Part shown: piece by piece, positions 7,767 to 16,239 of the stretch
Layout: each line of letters opens with the position of its first letter
Numbering within the stretch: position 1 is the stretch's first letter
Assembly (NCBI GenBank): GCA_947586185.1
Contig: CANPXN010000023.1
Coordinates: forward strand, 1-39,732
Origin: an uncultured Clostridia bacterium
Lineage (GTDB): Bacteria; Bacillota; Clostridia; Oscillospirales; Ruminococcaceae
Length of the DNA stretch: 39,732 nt
Direction of reading: 5' to 3'
Translations under genes and position numbers: made by a program
The notes under the pieces: model-generated
What the model was told of the DNA's origin: nothing
Databases searched by the model: none
The model's input: the letters and a program-made list of their open reading frames with translations, nothing else

Positions 7767-7960
7767 TGCTTTTTCTGACTTTGACTGTATTGTTTCTCAA
7801 GCTCGACCAAACAGCGTTCACGCTGTGAAGGGGTCAACAGCTTTCTCTTTTCTAACGAAAGAACGATTGACCTTTGAATATTCATTAGAAACGCTGCGTG
7901 TTCCTGCTCGCTCAGTTCTGGAACAGGGTCGCCAACATAAACAAATTCTCTATGCTTCAG
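7754..7960 (-). CDS. Small transposon ORF (68 aa), probable CTG start
   Basis: The frame reads LKHREFVYVGDPVPELSEQE and then HAAFLMNIQRSIVLSLEKR before a Gln/Lys-rich, coiled-coil-like end. An in-frame TGA two codons before the CTG rules out a start further upstream, and no ATG/GTG/TTG lies nearby. GGGAGG is placed about 8 nt before CTG, so initiation at CTG is likely. A second copy at 30435-30656 keeps the frame, the CTG and the ribosome binding site, which argues for a real gene. It lies directly downstream of mazF and upstream of the recombinase in both copies. Function is unknown; an accessory role in transposition or TA control is possible. Confidence 0.65.
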   Translation of the reverse strand: MKHREFVYVGDPVPELSEQEHAAFLMNIQRSIVLSLEKRKLLTPSQRERCLVELEKQYSQSQKKQRRA

Positions 7961-8021
7961 CCGTCAACACCTCCCTCGTTTTCAATATATGAGCTATTGC
8001 TTGTACCGTATAACGAGAGGG

Positions 8022-8384
8022 CTAATCCTTTTTTCTAAGACCGATGCTAATAGCAAGTGCTTCGTTGGCACTATCAAGAAAACGCCTGTCAAGAGTGCCC
8101 AAATACTCTCGCAGGCGTTGTTTGTCTATGGTGCGAATTTGTTCAAGCAGGATAATGGAGTCTTTATCAAGTCCCTCAAAATCATTTACTGCTGTATGTG
8201 TAGGCAACTTTGCCTTTGTGTGTACTCGGCTCGTAATCGCTGCAATGATAACTGTCGGGCTGTGCCTGTTGCCCGTATCGTTGGAGATGATAAGTACGGG
8301 TCGCCTGCCGCCCTGTTCCGAGCCGATAACGGGATTTAAGTCGGCGTAGTAGATGTCGCCACGCCTGATTTTTCTTTCTTCCAT
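8022..8384 (-). CDS. mazF: MazF/PemK-family endoribonuclease toxin
   Basis: This 120-residue protein starts [20 protein letters not shown] and continues [11 protein letters not shown], the family's loop and catalytic Arg region, then [10 protein letters not shown] and a conserved C-terminus (EALAISIGL). MazF toxins cut mRNA. AGGAGG lies 9 nt before the ATG. No MazE antitoxin gene is adjacent: upstream is a truncated parB. Orphan MazF/PemK genes next to parB-like genes are common in Clostridia integrative elements, so an antitoxin may be encoded elsewhere or replaced by the CTG-start ORF downstream. A 3' fragment of a second mazF lies at 30311-30373. Confidence 0.9.
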   Translation of the reverse strand: MEERKIRRGDIYYADLNPVIGSEQGGRRPVLIISNDTGNRHSPTVIIAAITSRVHTKAKLPTHTAVNDFEGLDKDSIILLEQIRTIDKQRLREYLGTLDRRFLDSANEALAISIGLRKKD

Positions 8385-8398
8385 TTGTATCTGACCTC

Positions 8399-8833
8399 CT
8401 ATCTGGATTTAGGCAGGTATGTACTGCCTATAATCGCTTCGTCACGGGTCAGCTCTTTCACTTCACATTTCAGCGTTTCAAGCCCTGCAAGCTCGCAAGC
8501 CTTTTTCCTCCTGTGTCCGCTGATAAGCTCATACTGCCCGTCCTCTTTCAGACGGACAGTGGCAGGGGTCATTACGCCATTCCGTTTTATACTCTCGACA
8601 AGCTGTTCCATATCCTCATTCATTAACACCTTGAATGGGTGGTCTGGAAACTCGTCAATCTCTGAAATGGGAATATCCCGTATCCTGCTTAACGCCGCTT
8701 CCTCACGGCTCTCGTCCGTCTGGAAAAGGTCATCGTATGCGGTCAGCTCGATTTTGCTTCCTCTGCTTGCAGGAGCAGGGCAGACAGCAGAAGCCACGCA
8801 AGAAATCCTTTGACAGAGACAGCCGATAGGCAA
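8399..8833 (-). pseudogene. ParB-like partition protein, truncated at both ends
   Basis: The ParB/Spo0J N-terminal nuclease-fold domain is recognisable: IPISEIDEFPDHPFKV, then SIKRNGVMTPATVR, the motif ELISGHRRKKACELAG and TRDEAII. After DEAII the sequence departs from the family and stops 9 residues later, just before the mazF ribosome binding site. The HTH domain is therefore gone. At the other end the frame opens only with a TTG inside the terminator of the KTR gene, and its first ~25 residues look like a frame-shifted tail. Both edges look like deletion scars. Confidence 0.75.
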
Positions 8834-8840
8834 AGAAAAA

Positions 8841-8876
8841 CCGCCGCTATGGTTTTACCCATACACGGCGGAATAC
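8841..8876 (-). terminator. Strong terminator after the KTR gene
   Basis: On the minus strand CCGCCGTGTATGG-GTAAAA-CCATAGCGGCGG is followed by TTTTTC. The 12-13 bp GC-rich stem and T-run are typical of a Rho-independent terminator. Confidence 0.88.
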
Positions 8877-8885
8877 ATATAGAGA

Positions 8886-9059
8886 TTAGGTTTCCTGCTT
8901 CTTTATAACGGTTATTTTCAAATTCTCCGCTTCTATCAGCGTTTCCTGTTTGCATTTCGGGCAGTAGAGGGGATAATTCTTCAAGACCGTATCCTCTCTT
9001 ATTCTGTCACGGGTTTTGTTGCCGCAAACGGGGCATAGTATCCATTCATTTTTACTCAA
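8886..9059 (-). CDS. Cysteine-rich KTR family protein
   Basis: A 57-residue protein with two CxxC knuckles: KNEWILCPVCGNKTR near the start and LYCPKCKQETLI in the middle, a zinc-ribbon layout. The family (Cys_rich_KTR) is a small conserved cargo protein of conjugative and mobilisable transposons of gut Firmicutes; its role is not known. The TTG at 9059 is chosen because GGGGGA lies 7 nt upstream; the TTG at 9074 is the alternative. A strong terminator follows. The gene appears intact although its neighbours are decayed. Confidence 0.82.
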   Translation of the reverse strand: MSKNEWILCPVCGNKTRDRIREDTVLKNYPLYCPKCKQETLIEAENLKITVIKKQET

Positions 9060-9075
9060 ACTGTTGTCCCCCAAA

Positions 9076-9369
9076 CTATTTCGATTTTTGTTTCTTCAAA
9101 ACTACCCCACATACAATTACCGCCACAAAAAAGGCAACGATTAGATACCATAGATTTTCAAAGCAAAATCCATTATCCAACATCAATCGGTATCCCCAAG
9201 AGGCTGGGAAAATTAGTCCTATCGTTTCCAAAAAATCGGGTAGAAACTCAATAGGAAACATAATCCCCGAAAGCATAATTGAGGACAAAAACACAAGTTG
9301 TGCTATCATCGTCAGTTTTGCTTGATTTTTTACCGTCAACCCTAAAACACTTCCAATGCTTAACGACAC
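9076..9369 (-). pseudogene. ABC-2 type transporter permease, C-terminal remnant
   Basis: About 97 residues contain three hydrophobic helices and the family pattern LSSIMLSGIMFPIEFLPDF followed by LIFPASWGYRLML. This is the last third of an ABC-2 permease. The GTG at 9369 has no ribosome binding site and lies within the end of the merR remnant, so this is a deletion junction. The ATPase gene and the first permease domains are missing. Originally this would have been a MerR-controlled drug-efflux ABC operon; only its ends are left. Confidence 0.75.
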
Positions 9370-9635
9370 AATAATGTATCAGCCGGTGTCTCTAAAGTAA
9401 TCAATCGCTGTTTTATATCGTCCAAAGAAAAACCCAGTGATTTCAAAGATATAATCTGATGAAGTGTAACCAGATCCTTATCTGTATAAAGCCTGCGTCC
9501 GCCTTCGCTTTCTGCCGATGGGGAAAGCAGTCCTTCCTTATCGTAGTATTGCAGAGTACGGACGGTGACGCCCATTCTCTTTGCCACTTCGCCAACTGTC
9601 ATAAACCCTTGCGGGATTGCTCTGTATTTTGCCAT
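9360..9635 (-). pseudogene. MerR-family regulator, C-terminally truncated
   Basis: Residues ~11-80 form the winged-helix MerR DNA-binding domain: FMTVGEVAKRMGVTVRTLQY, YDKEGLLSPSAE, GRRLYTDKDLVTLHQI. The frame ends after TPADTLLCR at the deletion that fuses it to the ABC permease tail. The coiled coil and effector domain are absent. Start and ribosome binding site (AGAGGT, 9 nt from ATG) are good, and a MerR-type promoter lies upstream, so a short DNA-binding protein could still be made. Confidence 0.85.
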
Positions 9636-9657
9636 AATTGTCTACCTCTTGTCATAT

Positions 9658-9688
9658 ATTATAAATCATTACGCAGCGTCACAAGCAA
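9658..9688 (-). promoter_or_regulatory. MerR-type promoter with 19-nt spacer and dyad
   Basis: On the minus strand TTGCTT (9683-9688) and TATAAT (9658-9663) are 19 nt apart, the overlong spacing that MerR proteins correct by twisting DNA. The spacer holds the dyad GACGCTGCGT (ACGC-T-GCGT). It would drive the truncated merR and, originally, the ABC operon. Confidence 0.7.
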
Positions 9689-9743
9689 GACCTTTTTGAA
9701 AATTTTTTAGGCGGCAGAGTTTTCACACCCTGCCGCCTGTCTG

Positions 9744-10121
9744 CTATGCGTAAATAATTTCTCTATTCAAAATCTCCATTGCACAAGCCCGTATGTTATT
9801 CATTCTTCTTGCCCATTCTGAGGCGCTTTCCGCCTTTAGCTGTTCCGTGATACCCTGCGCCTGCTTCAGTTGCTCTATGAGCCGTTCAAAGCGTTCCTGC
9901 GCTTGCTGGTTTATCTCCGCAAGGTAAGTATTGAGCTTACCGCTGGTAAGAAGCGTTGTGTAGGTCGCTTTTCTATGCTCTTTCAGGTAGCGTTTATGCC
10001 GCTGTCCCCATATTCCGATAGGCTTTTCTTCTTCGGATGGTAAGGTAAGACACGGCAGATAATATTCGCCTTGCAGTTCGTACCAAAGACCGTTGTTCTC
10101 ATCATAAATGTACTTGTCCAT
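9744..10121 (-). CDS. tnpV: Transposon-encoded protein TnpV
   Basis: A 125-residue protein matching the TnpV family of Tn4451-like mobilisable transposons: YDENNGLWYELQGEYYLPCL, KPIGIWGQRHKRYLKEHRKA, then TTLLTSGKLN and a C-terminal helical part ending ILNREII. TnpV's role is unclear. The ATG at 10121 is chosen because GGAGG lies 8 nt before it and the family starts there; the longer frame to 10178 adds 19 unrelated residues. A GC-rich hairpin (GGCGGCAG/CTGCCGCC, 9709-9737) follows the stop. Confidence 0.88.
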   Translation of the reverse strand: MDKYIYDENNGLWYELQGEYYLPCLTLPSEEEKPIGIWGQRHKRYLKEHRKATYTTLLTSGKLNTYLAEINQQAQERFERLIEQLKQAQGITEQLKAESASEWARRMNNIRACAMEILNREIIYA

Positions 10122-10506
10122 CTTGAAATCCTCCAGTATAATATATTCGCACATATGCCACAGTTTCCCGATTGCCACTTGTTGTTATATCTTGTTATCA
10201 GATTTTTATTCCCTTGTTTTTGCCCTTATGAGGTAGCGAGGGAAGCATAAACGCAAGTGAAATCGTATAAAGAGATAAGGCGAACACATTGCGATAAATC
10301 CTTTGTTTTCAAGCGTTTTGGAGGATTTTATTAAAGCTCTATGAGGGGCAGTAACCTCTTATGAAATCGTGGTTTTCAAATTCGTATTTGGCAAGCCCTC
10401 GCAGGGGCTGCACCTGCGGTACAGCTACTTGATTGGCTGTAGTTTATATAGCTACAGCCATATAACAACATCCAATTTGACTATTAAAAAATATTAGTCA
10501 AATAGT
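10122..10506. other. Non-coding stretch between tnpV and the membrane protein gene
   Basis: No gene is visible. The first part resembles the leader of a transposon operon but I recognise nothing in it. At 10476-10500 TTGACTA and TAGTCAA form an inverted repeat just before the next gene, where TTGACT could act as a -35 box or as an operator. TGTAGC/GCTACA forms a small hairpin at about 10438-10465. Confidence 0.45.
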
Positions 10507-10956
10507 ATGCGTGGAGGAAAAATAAAAAAGATAGCATTTTATGAACCATGGTTTTTCCTGTTATTTGGTGTTTTCCATTTGCACAGGATTTGGGGAATGA
10601 TTGACAGGAAATCTTATGCAGATTTATGGATTGGGATATTGGAAAGCAGCAATGCTTTCTATTATGGACTTATGATTGTTTTAACTTTACTTTGTTTTTT
10701 AGGGATTATCAGCTTTTTTAAGAATATCCATCACAACTATTGGTGGCGATGGATATATATTGTAGGAGGAAGTTATCTCTTATTTGACTTGTTTGCCATA
10801 TGTGTGAGGTTAAAGTTTTGGAATGAACTTCTGTTATGGATGTATGATACAACATCTCCATATTGGAATATGATTTGGCTAATGTTTATTCTACTGGGAG
10901 GATTTGTATTTTGTTTAGGTATTAAATTACTTATTGATTATCAGAATGAAAAATAA
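10507..10956 (+). CDS. Four-helix membrane protein, unknown function
   Basis: This 149-residue protein has four hydrophobic helices (~11-27, 52-72, 80-100, 118-140), short aromatic-rich loops (YWWRWIY) and a charged C-terminal DYQNEK. I do not recognise the family. The ATG at 10507 precedes rather than follows the only GGAGG (10513-10517), and no standard start codon lies downstream of it at the usual distance, so the start is doubtful. Base composition differs from the transposon genes on its left. It ends 20 nt before the duplicated recombinase fragment. Confidence 0.65.
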   Translation: MRGGKIKKIAFYEPWFFLLFGVFHLHRIWGMIDRKSYADLWIGILESSNAFYYGLMIVLTLLCFLGIISFFKNIHHNYWWRWIYIVGGSYLLFDLFAICVRLKFWNELLLWMYDTTSPYWNMIWLMFILLGGFVFCLGIKLLIDYQNEK

Positions 10957-10976
10957 GGCAGGTGCTAATAATGAAT

Positions 10977-11161
10977 ATTGTCGGCGGCGTTGAATATGAA
11001 GATGAGTTCTATAAGCACATATTAGATAAAATGGTCGTTATTGACAAGGACAACATTGATGTATATTTGAATTTACTTCCTCTTAAATGGAGCTACACGG
11101 TTGCAAAAGCATCAAAAAAAGCGATAGCCCCTGAACGGAACATTTCAGGGGCTTCTGTGCC
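10977..11161 (+). pseudogene. Second copy of the recombinase 3' end (inverted repeat, copy B)
   Basis: The frame reads GVEYEDEFYKHILDKMVVID and continues to APERNISGASVP, the same as recombinase residues ~490-549 with two substitutions (A-V to A-I, GTS to GAS). It is inverted relative to the intact gene and 185 bp long. It ends exactly at a variant core, CTTCTGTGCC (11152-11161). The frame then runs into unrelated sequence to 11231. This is a trace of a second recombinase gene whose body is missing. Confidence 0.9.
11152..11161 (+). other. Third att-like site, core CTTCTGTGCC
   Basis: The element arm to the left is the same as at 4148-4322, including GGAACATTTC. The sequence to the right (TAAATTGGTAACTATTTTGC) is unlike both cotJC and the other element arm. 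One core base differs (G for A). It is in direct orientation to the site at 35750-35759. Confidence 0.55.
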
Positions 11162-11288
11162 TAAATTGGTAACTATTTTGCACATTTTCGTTAACATAAA
11201 CTTAAGTACGCATCTTTTCAGTATTATTTAAACATGTTAAAACAATATATCCATCTCATATATTACCTATCAACATCAAATTGTATCA

Positions 11289-12848
11289 TTACTTTTTTCT
11301 CCTAAAAGCCTTACTCAAATGAAGCTTATTATCAACTTTACTGAATAAAAACCGTCTTTCTGATTTATTCAATATTAAAGCTACATTTATTATAATTCCT
11401 ATAATCCCAAGAACAGCAGCTGACAGAATTAATTCAATCCAGGTTTGTCCTGGAAGCAGCTTCGCAACAAAATAATATACAACAAGAAGTCCTATTGATG
11501 AAATTGCAGTCATTATAACCTGAGGATAAAACTTATTCCACTTATAACCGAGATATTTGGCTGTTGCCGGGAGCGTAAAAAACATATTCCTCACAAGATT
11601 GCAAAACGTGCTGACACCTGCAACTGCATATATTCCAAGATCTGTAACCGCCACAAGCGTTAATGTTATACATGTAGATGCAACTCCACCAATAATCATC
11701 GCTATTGCATTAGGCTTTACCTTATTCACTGTTGAAAACACATTATATAGTATCTGTGTTCCACTCGTAAACATATAACCTAAAATCGAAAGAATTGAAA
11801 GGATCTGCAATAGCCTTGCATCCTGCGTCGGTACCCATAATGCAAAAAAATTGTCACCAAGTGTTATTACAAGCGCAATAGGAATTGTAAGAATAATCGA
11901 AGTCAACTTCATTGCTCTATTTATATCATCAAGGATTGCCTCCTTATCCTCATTTGCATAATTAATTGTAAGCTCTGGTGCAAAAGCATTTCTTATCGAC
12001 AATGAAAGCTGCTGCATATAGTTAGGAATCAGCTTTGAAAGAGAGAGTACTCCCATCTCAGTTGCTCCAATCATAAGATTACATATAATAAGATCCAGTC
12101 CGGAAAGAAGAATGTTTCCGCAACTAGAAATTGCATTCCAGATACCAGAACCAACAAGTTCTTTTATTGCTGATTTACTACAGCAACGTTTATTACCAGT
12201 AAATCCAATTCTAAGCTCTGGAGTCAGTTTATTTGTATTATAGCAATTTGCAGTAAGGTTAATAATTGTCATAATTGTTGCAGCAATACCGACATAGAAC
12301 ACCTTTGGAGTCGCAATTATAAATATCAGGAACAAGAAGGCACATCTCGCAACAGCTGAAATCATTTGCGGAATATATGAGCGATCAAGCCTGTTTGTAA
12401 CATATGTACCACAATCCCAGTTAGGCATACCGGTTGTTATAAAGAAATTAAAAAACACAAAGCCAAAAAGCAATTTTACATCAAACGAGATATCCTCCGG
12501 AAGATTTACAAAAGATTCAAGCTTGGCAATGATAATGATTGCCGGAATTATAAGAACAGCAACTATCAGAAGATTACCCCAGAAAACTGAATTGTAATAG
12601 AGGTTTGCTTTTCTATAATCTTTTTTTACATAAGATATTGCAATAAATCTTGCCGCCATACTGTTTAATGCCGTCACAATTAGCTGTGCATATGTAACAA
12701 AATTATTGGCAAGAGAAACAAATCCGTTTGCTTCAACTCCTATATGCTCTACTATATATGGCGAAAGCCAGAAACTGATCACGATATTAGTCGCAAGAAC
12801 CATCATGCTACAAATCAGATTAATCATTGTTCTTTTATTAGATGCCAT
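11289..12848 (-). CDS. wzx: Polysaccharide flippase (Wzx-type, MATE/MOP superfamily)
   Basis: A 519-residue protein with about 12-14 hydrophobic helices and only a short hydrophilic tail. It fits the polysaccharide-transport family that flips undecaprenyl-linked repeat units across the membrane. The N-terminus (MINLICSMMVLATNIVISFW, LSPYIVEHIGVEANGFVSLA) matches the family's first two helices. It is the last gene of the EPS cluster, 14 nt after the PP-loop gene, with no clear terminator before the recombinase remnant. The substrate is inferred to be a rhamnose-containing unit. Confidence 0.9.
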   Translation of the reverse strand: MASNKRTMINLICSMMVLATNIVISFWLSPYIVEHIGVEANGFVSLANNFVTYAQLIVTALNSMAARFIAISYVKKDYRKANLYYNSVFWGNLLIVAVLIIPAIIIIAKLESFVNLPEDISFDVKLLFGFVFFNFFITTGMPNWDCGTYVTNRLDRSYIPQMISAVARCAFLFLIFIIATPKVFYVGIAATIMTIINLTANCYNTNKLTPELRIGFTGNKRCCSKSAIKELVGSGIWNAISSCGNILLSGLDLIICNLMIGATEMGVLSLSKLIPNYMQQLSLSIRNAFAPELTINYANEDKEAILDDINRAMKLTSIILTIPIALVITLGDNFFALWVPTQDARLLQILSILSILGYMFTSGTQILYNVFSTVNKVKPNAIAMIIGGVASTCITLTLVAVTDLGIYAVAGVSTFCNLVRNMFFTLPATAKYLGYKWNKFYPQVIMTAISSIGLLVVYYFVAKLLPGQTWIELILSAAVLGIIGIIINVALILNKSERRFLFSKVDNKLHLSKAFRRKK

Positions 12849-12862
12849 TTATATCTTAAACC

Positions 12863-14119
12863 TTACTTTCTTAATATTTTTAAAATTACTCGTTTAATAA
12901 TATTTTTAACCTTTGCATAAAAGCACCGATAAGGATGATACCCTAATTTTTTTATATTTAATTTATAAAACCATTGCAAATCTTTTGGTAATTGCTCATA
13001 ATTAAGGTTTTTCCTCATAGTATCTTGAATTTTTGTATAAACACCATCTCGCCTATAATCAGGAATATTCTTCTTAATATAATAAATCTTATGAAAGTTT
13101 TTAAGTTGTTTATCTGTATAACTCATATCGTAATTGGATGCTTCTTCACCCTCAGCAATTATCCCAAGAATCGTCCTCCAACATTTTTCACACTCACAAC
13201 AATTTTTGCCTCCGGTTGATTTCCAGCAAACACGAAGTGAAATTTTTCTTTCTTCCTTCCGACAGTATTCCACAATATTGTGAATTTTATCTTGTCGGTC
13301 GTATTCATACCCATCGTGAATAATTGATGTGTTTCCAAACCTTACAAAATTATCTATTGTAGGATCAGATGCACAGGTTATTTTCCCCTTATCAGCCTCA
13401 GTAAACGACGATGCAAAATATACGATCAATTTATTTAAAGCAAAGCATACAGGAGCTGCATGCCCGATAATACCTATTCCGTGCTGAAAACCATGCCACC
13501 AGTTATCACCACTAAGCTCATTTACTTTTAGCGTGAGAGTATTTTCATTTAAAAATTTTCTAAAATCTGATTTTATTGTTATATACTCTACGTTAAATTC
13601 TTGTGCAGTGGAATTAATATGCTTCATAACATTCTGCCAGCCACTGATATCATCATGCTTTACATCTGCACCCCATATAGTTAACAATGTCGGATTTTCT
13701 CCTGCATGATTTACAAGTGTATTGAAAGCATCAACTCCACCACTAAAAAATGCTGCAGATCCGTTTTCACCCGAATAAGAATTTTCAACAACAGCTTCAG
13801 CAACAATACTTCCACCAAATTTTATCTTAGGATACATATCCACATATCCCTTTTTAAATTCTTCTATACTTTCATAGAATGCTTTATCACAGCTTTCAAC
13901 ATAAATTACTGCATCATATATCCAAGAAATTGGAAGTATATTACAAAGTAACGGTATAATAATTATACTTAAAGGAATATTTGATATATCTATATCATAC
14001 TCAATACAAAAATCATTATCAAGTATAAAAGCCTCTTTCCATTCGCCTGATACTTCATAATTATATTTTACCCTGTTTTTGTTTACTACTGGAGCAGTAA
14101 TTTTTATTATATTTTTCAT
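12863..14119 (-). CDS. PP-loop ATPase-like enzyme of the EPS cluster
   Basis: A 418-residue protein with a PP-loop signature, FFSGGVDAF (~124-132), followed by an alpha/beta stretch (TLLTIWGADVKHDD). A probable metal site lies near 295-320 (CWKSTGGKNCCECEKCW, four to five cysteines). PP-loop ATP pyrophosphatases such as QueC, ExsB and tRNA thiolases adenylate a substrate. In EPS clusters such proteins are mostly annotated as hypothetical. The first ~110 residues look unrelated to QueC. It lies 14 nt after the GT/pyruvyltransferase fusion gene and upstream of wzx, so a sugar-modifying or amidating role is possible but unproven. Confidence 0.7.
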   Translation of the reverse strand: MKNIIKITAPVVNKNRVKYNYEVSGEWKEAFILDNDFCIEYDIDISNIPLSIIIIPLLCNILPISWIYDAVIYVESCDKAFYESIEEFKKGYVDMYPKIKFGGSIVAEAVVENSYSGENGSAAFFSGGVDAFNTLVNHAGENPTLLTIWGADVKHDDISGWQNVMKHINSTAQEFNVEYITIKSDFRKFLNENTLTLKVNELSGDNWWHGFQHGIGIIGHAAPVCFALNKLIVYFASSFTEADKGKITCASDPTIDNFVRFGNTSIIHDGYEYDRQDKIHNIVEYCRKEERKISLRVCWKSTGGKNCCECEKCWRTILGIIAEGEEASNYDMSYTDKQLKNFHKIYYIKKNIPDYRRDGVYTKIQDTMRKNLNYEQLPKDLQWFYKLNIKKLGYHPYRCFYAKVKNIIKRVILKILRK

Positions 14120-14133
14120 TTATACCTCCATTA

Positions 14134-16239
14134 TTATTTCGCTATGCAATCAATAATTTTTTGGTAATATTTATCGAAAATTTTACTACTATATTTTGGT
14201 AAGGAAACACTCATAACTCTTTTTATAGCGCTGTCTAAATCTGAAATATTTTCTATAAATTCTATATAGTCCAAGTCTTTTATCCAACTATATACACCAC
14301 TTACTTTCCTAGATAAATTATCCATTGCAACACATGGAGTCCCTGTAATTGCCGCAAAAATCATACCATGCAAACGGTCAGTAATAAGAATTTCAGATTC
14401 AGAAAACTGTGTCAGTAATTTTTCTACCTTTTCTTTTCTTTCATACATTGAAATTGGATCAAAAGTATCATTAGTTGCCGTAAATAAAACATTTGAAAAT
14501 CGTTCAAGTAAAGTTTTATATATACGGTTCTTTTCACGATTTTCTAAAACTGCTTCCATATCAGGACGAAGGCATATCAAAGCACCTTTTCTTGTTTTTA
14601 TTGATAAATGCTGCATATCTAAAGATAAAACAATATCCGGAATCAAATCTACGCTTTTAGCATTAAAAAACAAATTACTTCTTTTGACCAAGTCATATGA
14701 AGATTTATCACGTACAAATATATGCAGATTAGTAAACTTTGAAAATGCTTTTCTGTCTTCATCAATCTGCGCATTACCTAGTGCATCATCTGAATAATAA
14801 ATTGTTTGTGGAAAAACAATTATGCAGCTATCCGGCACATATTGTATAACATTCAATGCTGCCAGTTGGTTATGCCGCCACAAGCTGCCAAAATTTCCAC
14901 CGCCATGAATAAAGAATATGTCTGTCGATTTAACATAATTTTTCAATACATGTGCATAAAACTCACATATAAATGCTGGAATTTCAATTATTGTATTATC
15001 AGCACATTTTTCTTTAAGAAGCTTTACTTCTGCTAAAGCTATCGCCTGATCCCCCCTATTACCATGTTTATGAGGTACGCAGAGTAGTATAATTCTTTTT
15101 TCTTCTGAATAAGTATTTGTCAGCAAATCGAAAATGTTTTGATATTCTTCAAGTGAATTTTGCTTATGTTTGATCTTACGTTTAACCTTAATAATATTTT
15201 TACCCAATCTTTTCAATGCTTTATGCTTTGATGCTATTTTTTTTAACTGAATCTTTCTTCTATTATCAACACACCTTTTTATTTCCGTATTGAAAAAATA
15301 TTCTTTTTCGTTCAAAAGTTTAATAATATGATTAAATTGCTTTTTGGTTTCAAAGCTTTTTTTGTTCAGTGTAAAATACTGTGTAAAATAATAGTTTAAA
15401 ATACTTATTATTCCTGTTGTATAAGCTAAATAAATTTCATTTTTATCTTTAAATGCCGCAACAATTGCTGCATTTTTTGTTTTTTTATCAAATGATATTA
15501 TTTCTTTTAAAACTGTATATAGACCAAAAAGGTTTTTTTCGGTTGTAACCTTACCCATAATAGAATCAGAACGCATTCTTCTGTAGTATAAAGCTACTTG
15601 TATATGCATTGTTCTTTGGGCATATAACATAGCAAAAAACATAAATAATATATCTTCATGCAAAATACCATCATAGAATTTTAAAGAATTTTCTTTTATA
15701 AAATCATGTCTAAAAAAATATGTCTGTACTGGGGAGCGAAATTCTCCATTTTTTTCTTGGTTATAATAGAGTTCTGCTCCTTTCATAACTCCAAAATAAC
15801 AATGCTTTCTTATATAGCGCTCCAACAACCTGCTATCAGCTTCCCATGGATTATCTTCATCAAAAAAAGCTATACCATCAAAGCTTATAATGTCTAACCG
15901 CTGATTTATTGCTGTTTTAACTAACAATTCAATTGCATCTGGTGATATATAATCATCGCTATCAAGAAAATATATATACTCTCCTTTTGCTATCTCCAAA
16001 CCACTATTTCTTGCAGCAGATAAACCAGCATTTTTTTTATTTATGATTGTTATGCGATTATCTATTTTTTGGAATTTCTCACAAATTGAAATACTATTAT
16101 CCGTAGAACCATCGTTCACCAAAATAATTTCAATTTCTCTGTAAGTCTGTGCACAAACACTCTCAAGACATTCATTCAGATATTTCTCTACATTATAAAT
16201 CGGTATAATGATACTAACCAATGTGTTAGGGGTATTCAT
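14134..16239 (-). CDS. Glycosyltransferase family 2 fused to polysaccharide pyruvyl transferase
   Basis: A bifunctional 701-residue protein. Residues 1-~330 are a GT2 enzyme: VSIIIPIYNVEKYLNECLES, VNDGSTDNS, AGLSAARNSG and the DxD-like FLDSDDYIS (~92-100). After a basic linker, residues ~390-701 are a pyruvyl transferase (CsaB/WcaK type): LLCVPHKHGNRGDQAI, FFIHGGGNFGSLW and the C-terminal ILITDRLHGMIFAAITGTP. The pair would add a sugar and then a ketal pyruvate to it, giving a negative charge. Fusing the two steps suggests the same sugar is the target. Intact, AT-rich like its neighbours. Confidence 0.9.
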   Translation of the reverse strand: MNTPNTLVSIIIPIYNVEKYLNECLESVCAQTYREIEIILVNDGSTDNSISICEKFQKIDNRITIINKKNAGLSAARNSGLEIAKGEYIYFLDSDDYISPDAIELLVKTAINQRLDIISFDGIAFFDEDNPWEADSRLLERYIRKHCYFGVMKGAELYYNQEKNGEFRSPVQTYFFRHDFIKENSLKFYDGILHEDILFMFFAMLYAQRTMHIQVALYYRRMRSDSIMGKVTTEKNLFGLYTVLKEIISFDKKTKNAAIVAAFKDKNEIYLAYTTGIISILNYYFTQYFTLNKKSFETKKQFNHIIKLLNEKEYFFNTEIKRCVDNRRKIQLKKIASKHKALKRLGKNIIKVKRKIKHKQNSLEEYQNIFDLLTNTYSEEKRIILLCVPHKHGNRGDQAIALAEVKLLKEKCADNTIIEIPAFICEFYAHVLKNYVKSTDIFFIHGGGNFGSLWRHNQLAALNVIQYVPDSCIIVFPQTIYYSDDALGNAQIDEDRKAFSKFTNLHIFVRDKSSYDLVKRSNLFFNAKSVDLIPDIVLSLDMQHLSIKTRKGALICLRPDMEAVLENREKNRIYKTLLERFSNVLFTATNDTFDPISMYERKEKVEKLLTQFSESEILITDRLHGMIFAAITGTPCVAMDNLSRKVSGVYSWIKDLDYIEFIENISDLDSAIKRVMSVSLPKYSSKIFDKYYQKIIDCIAK

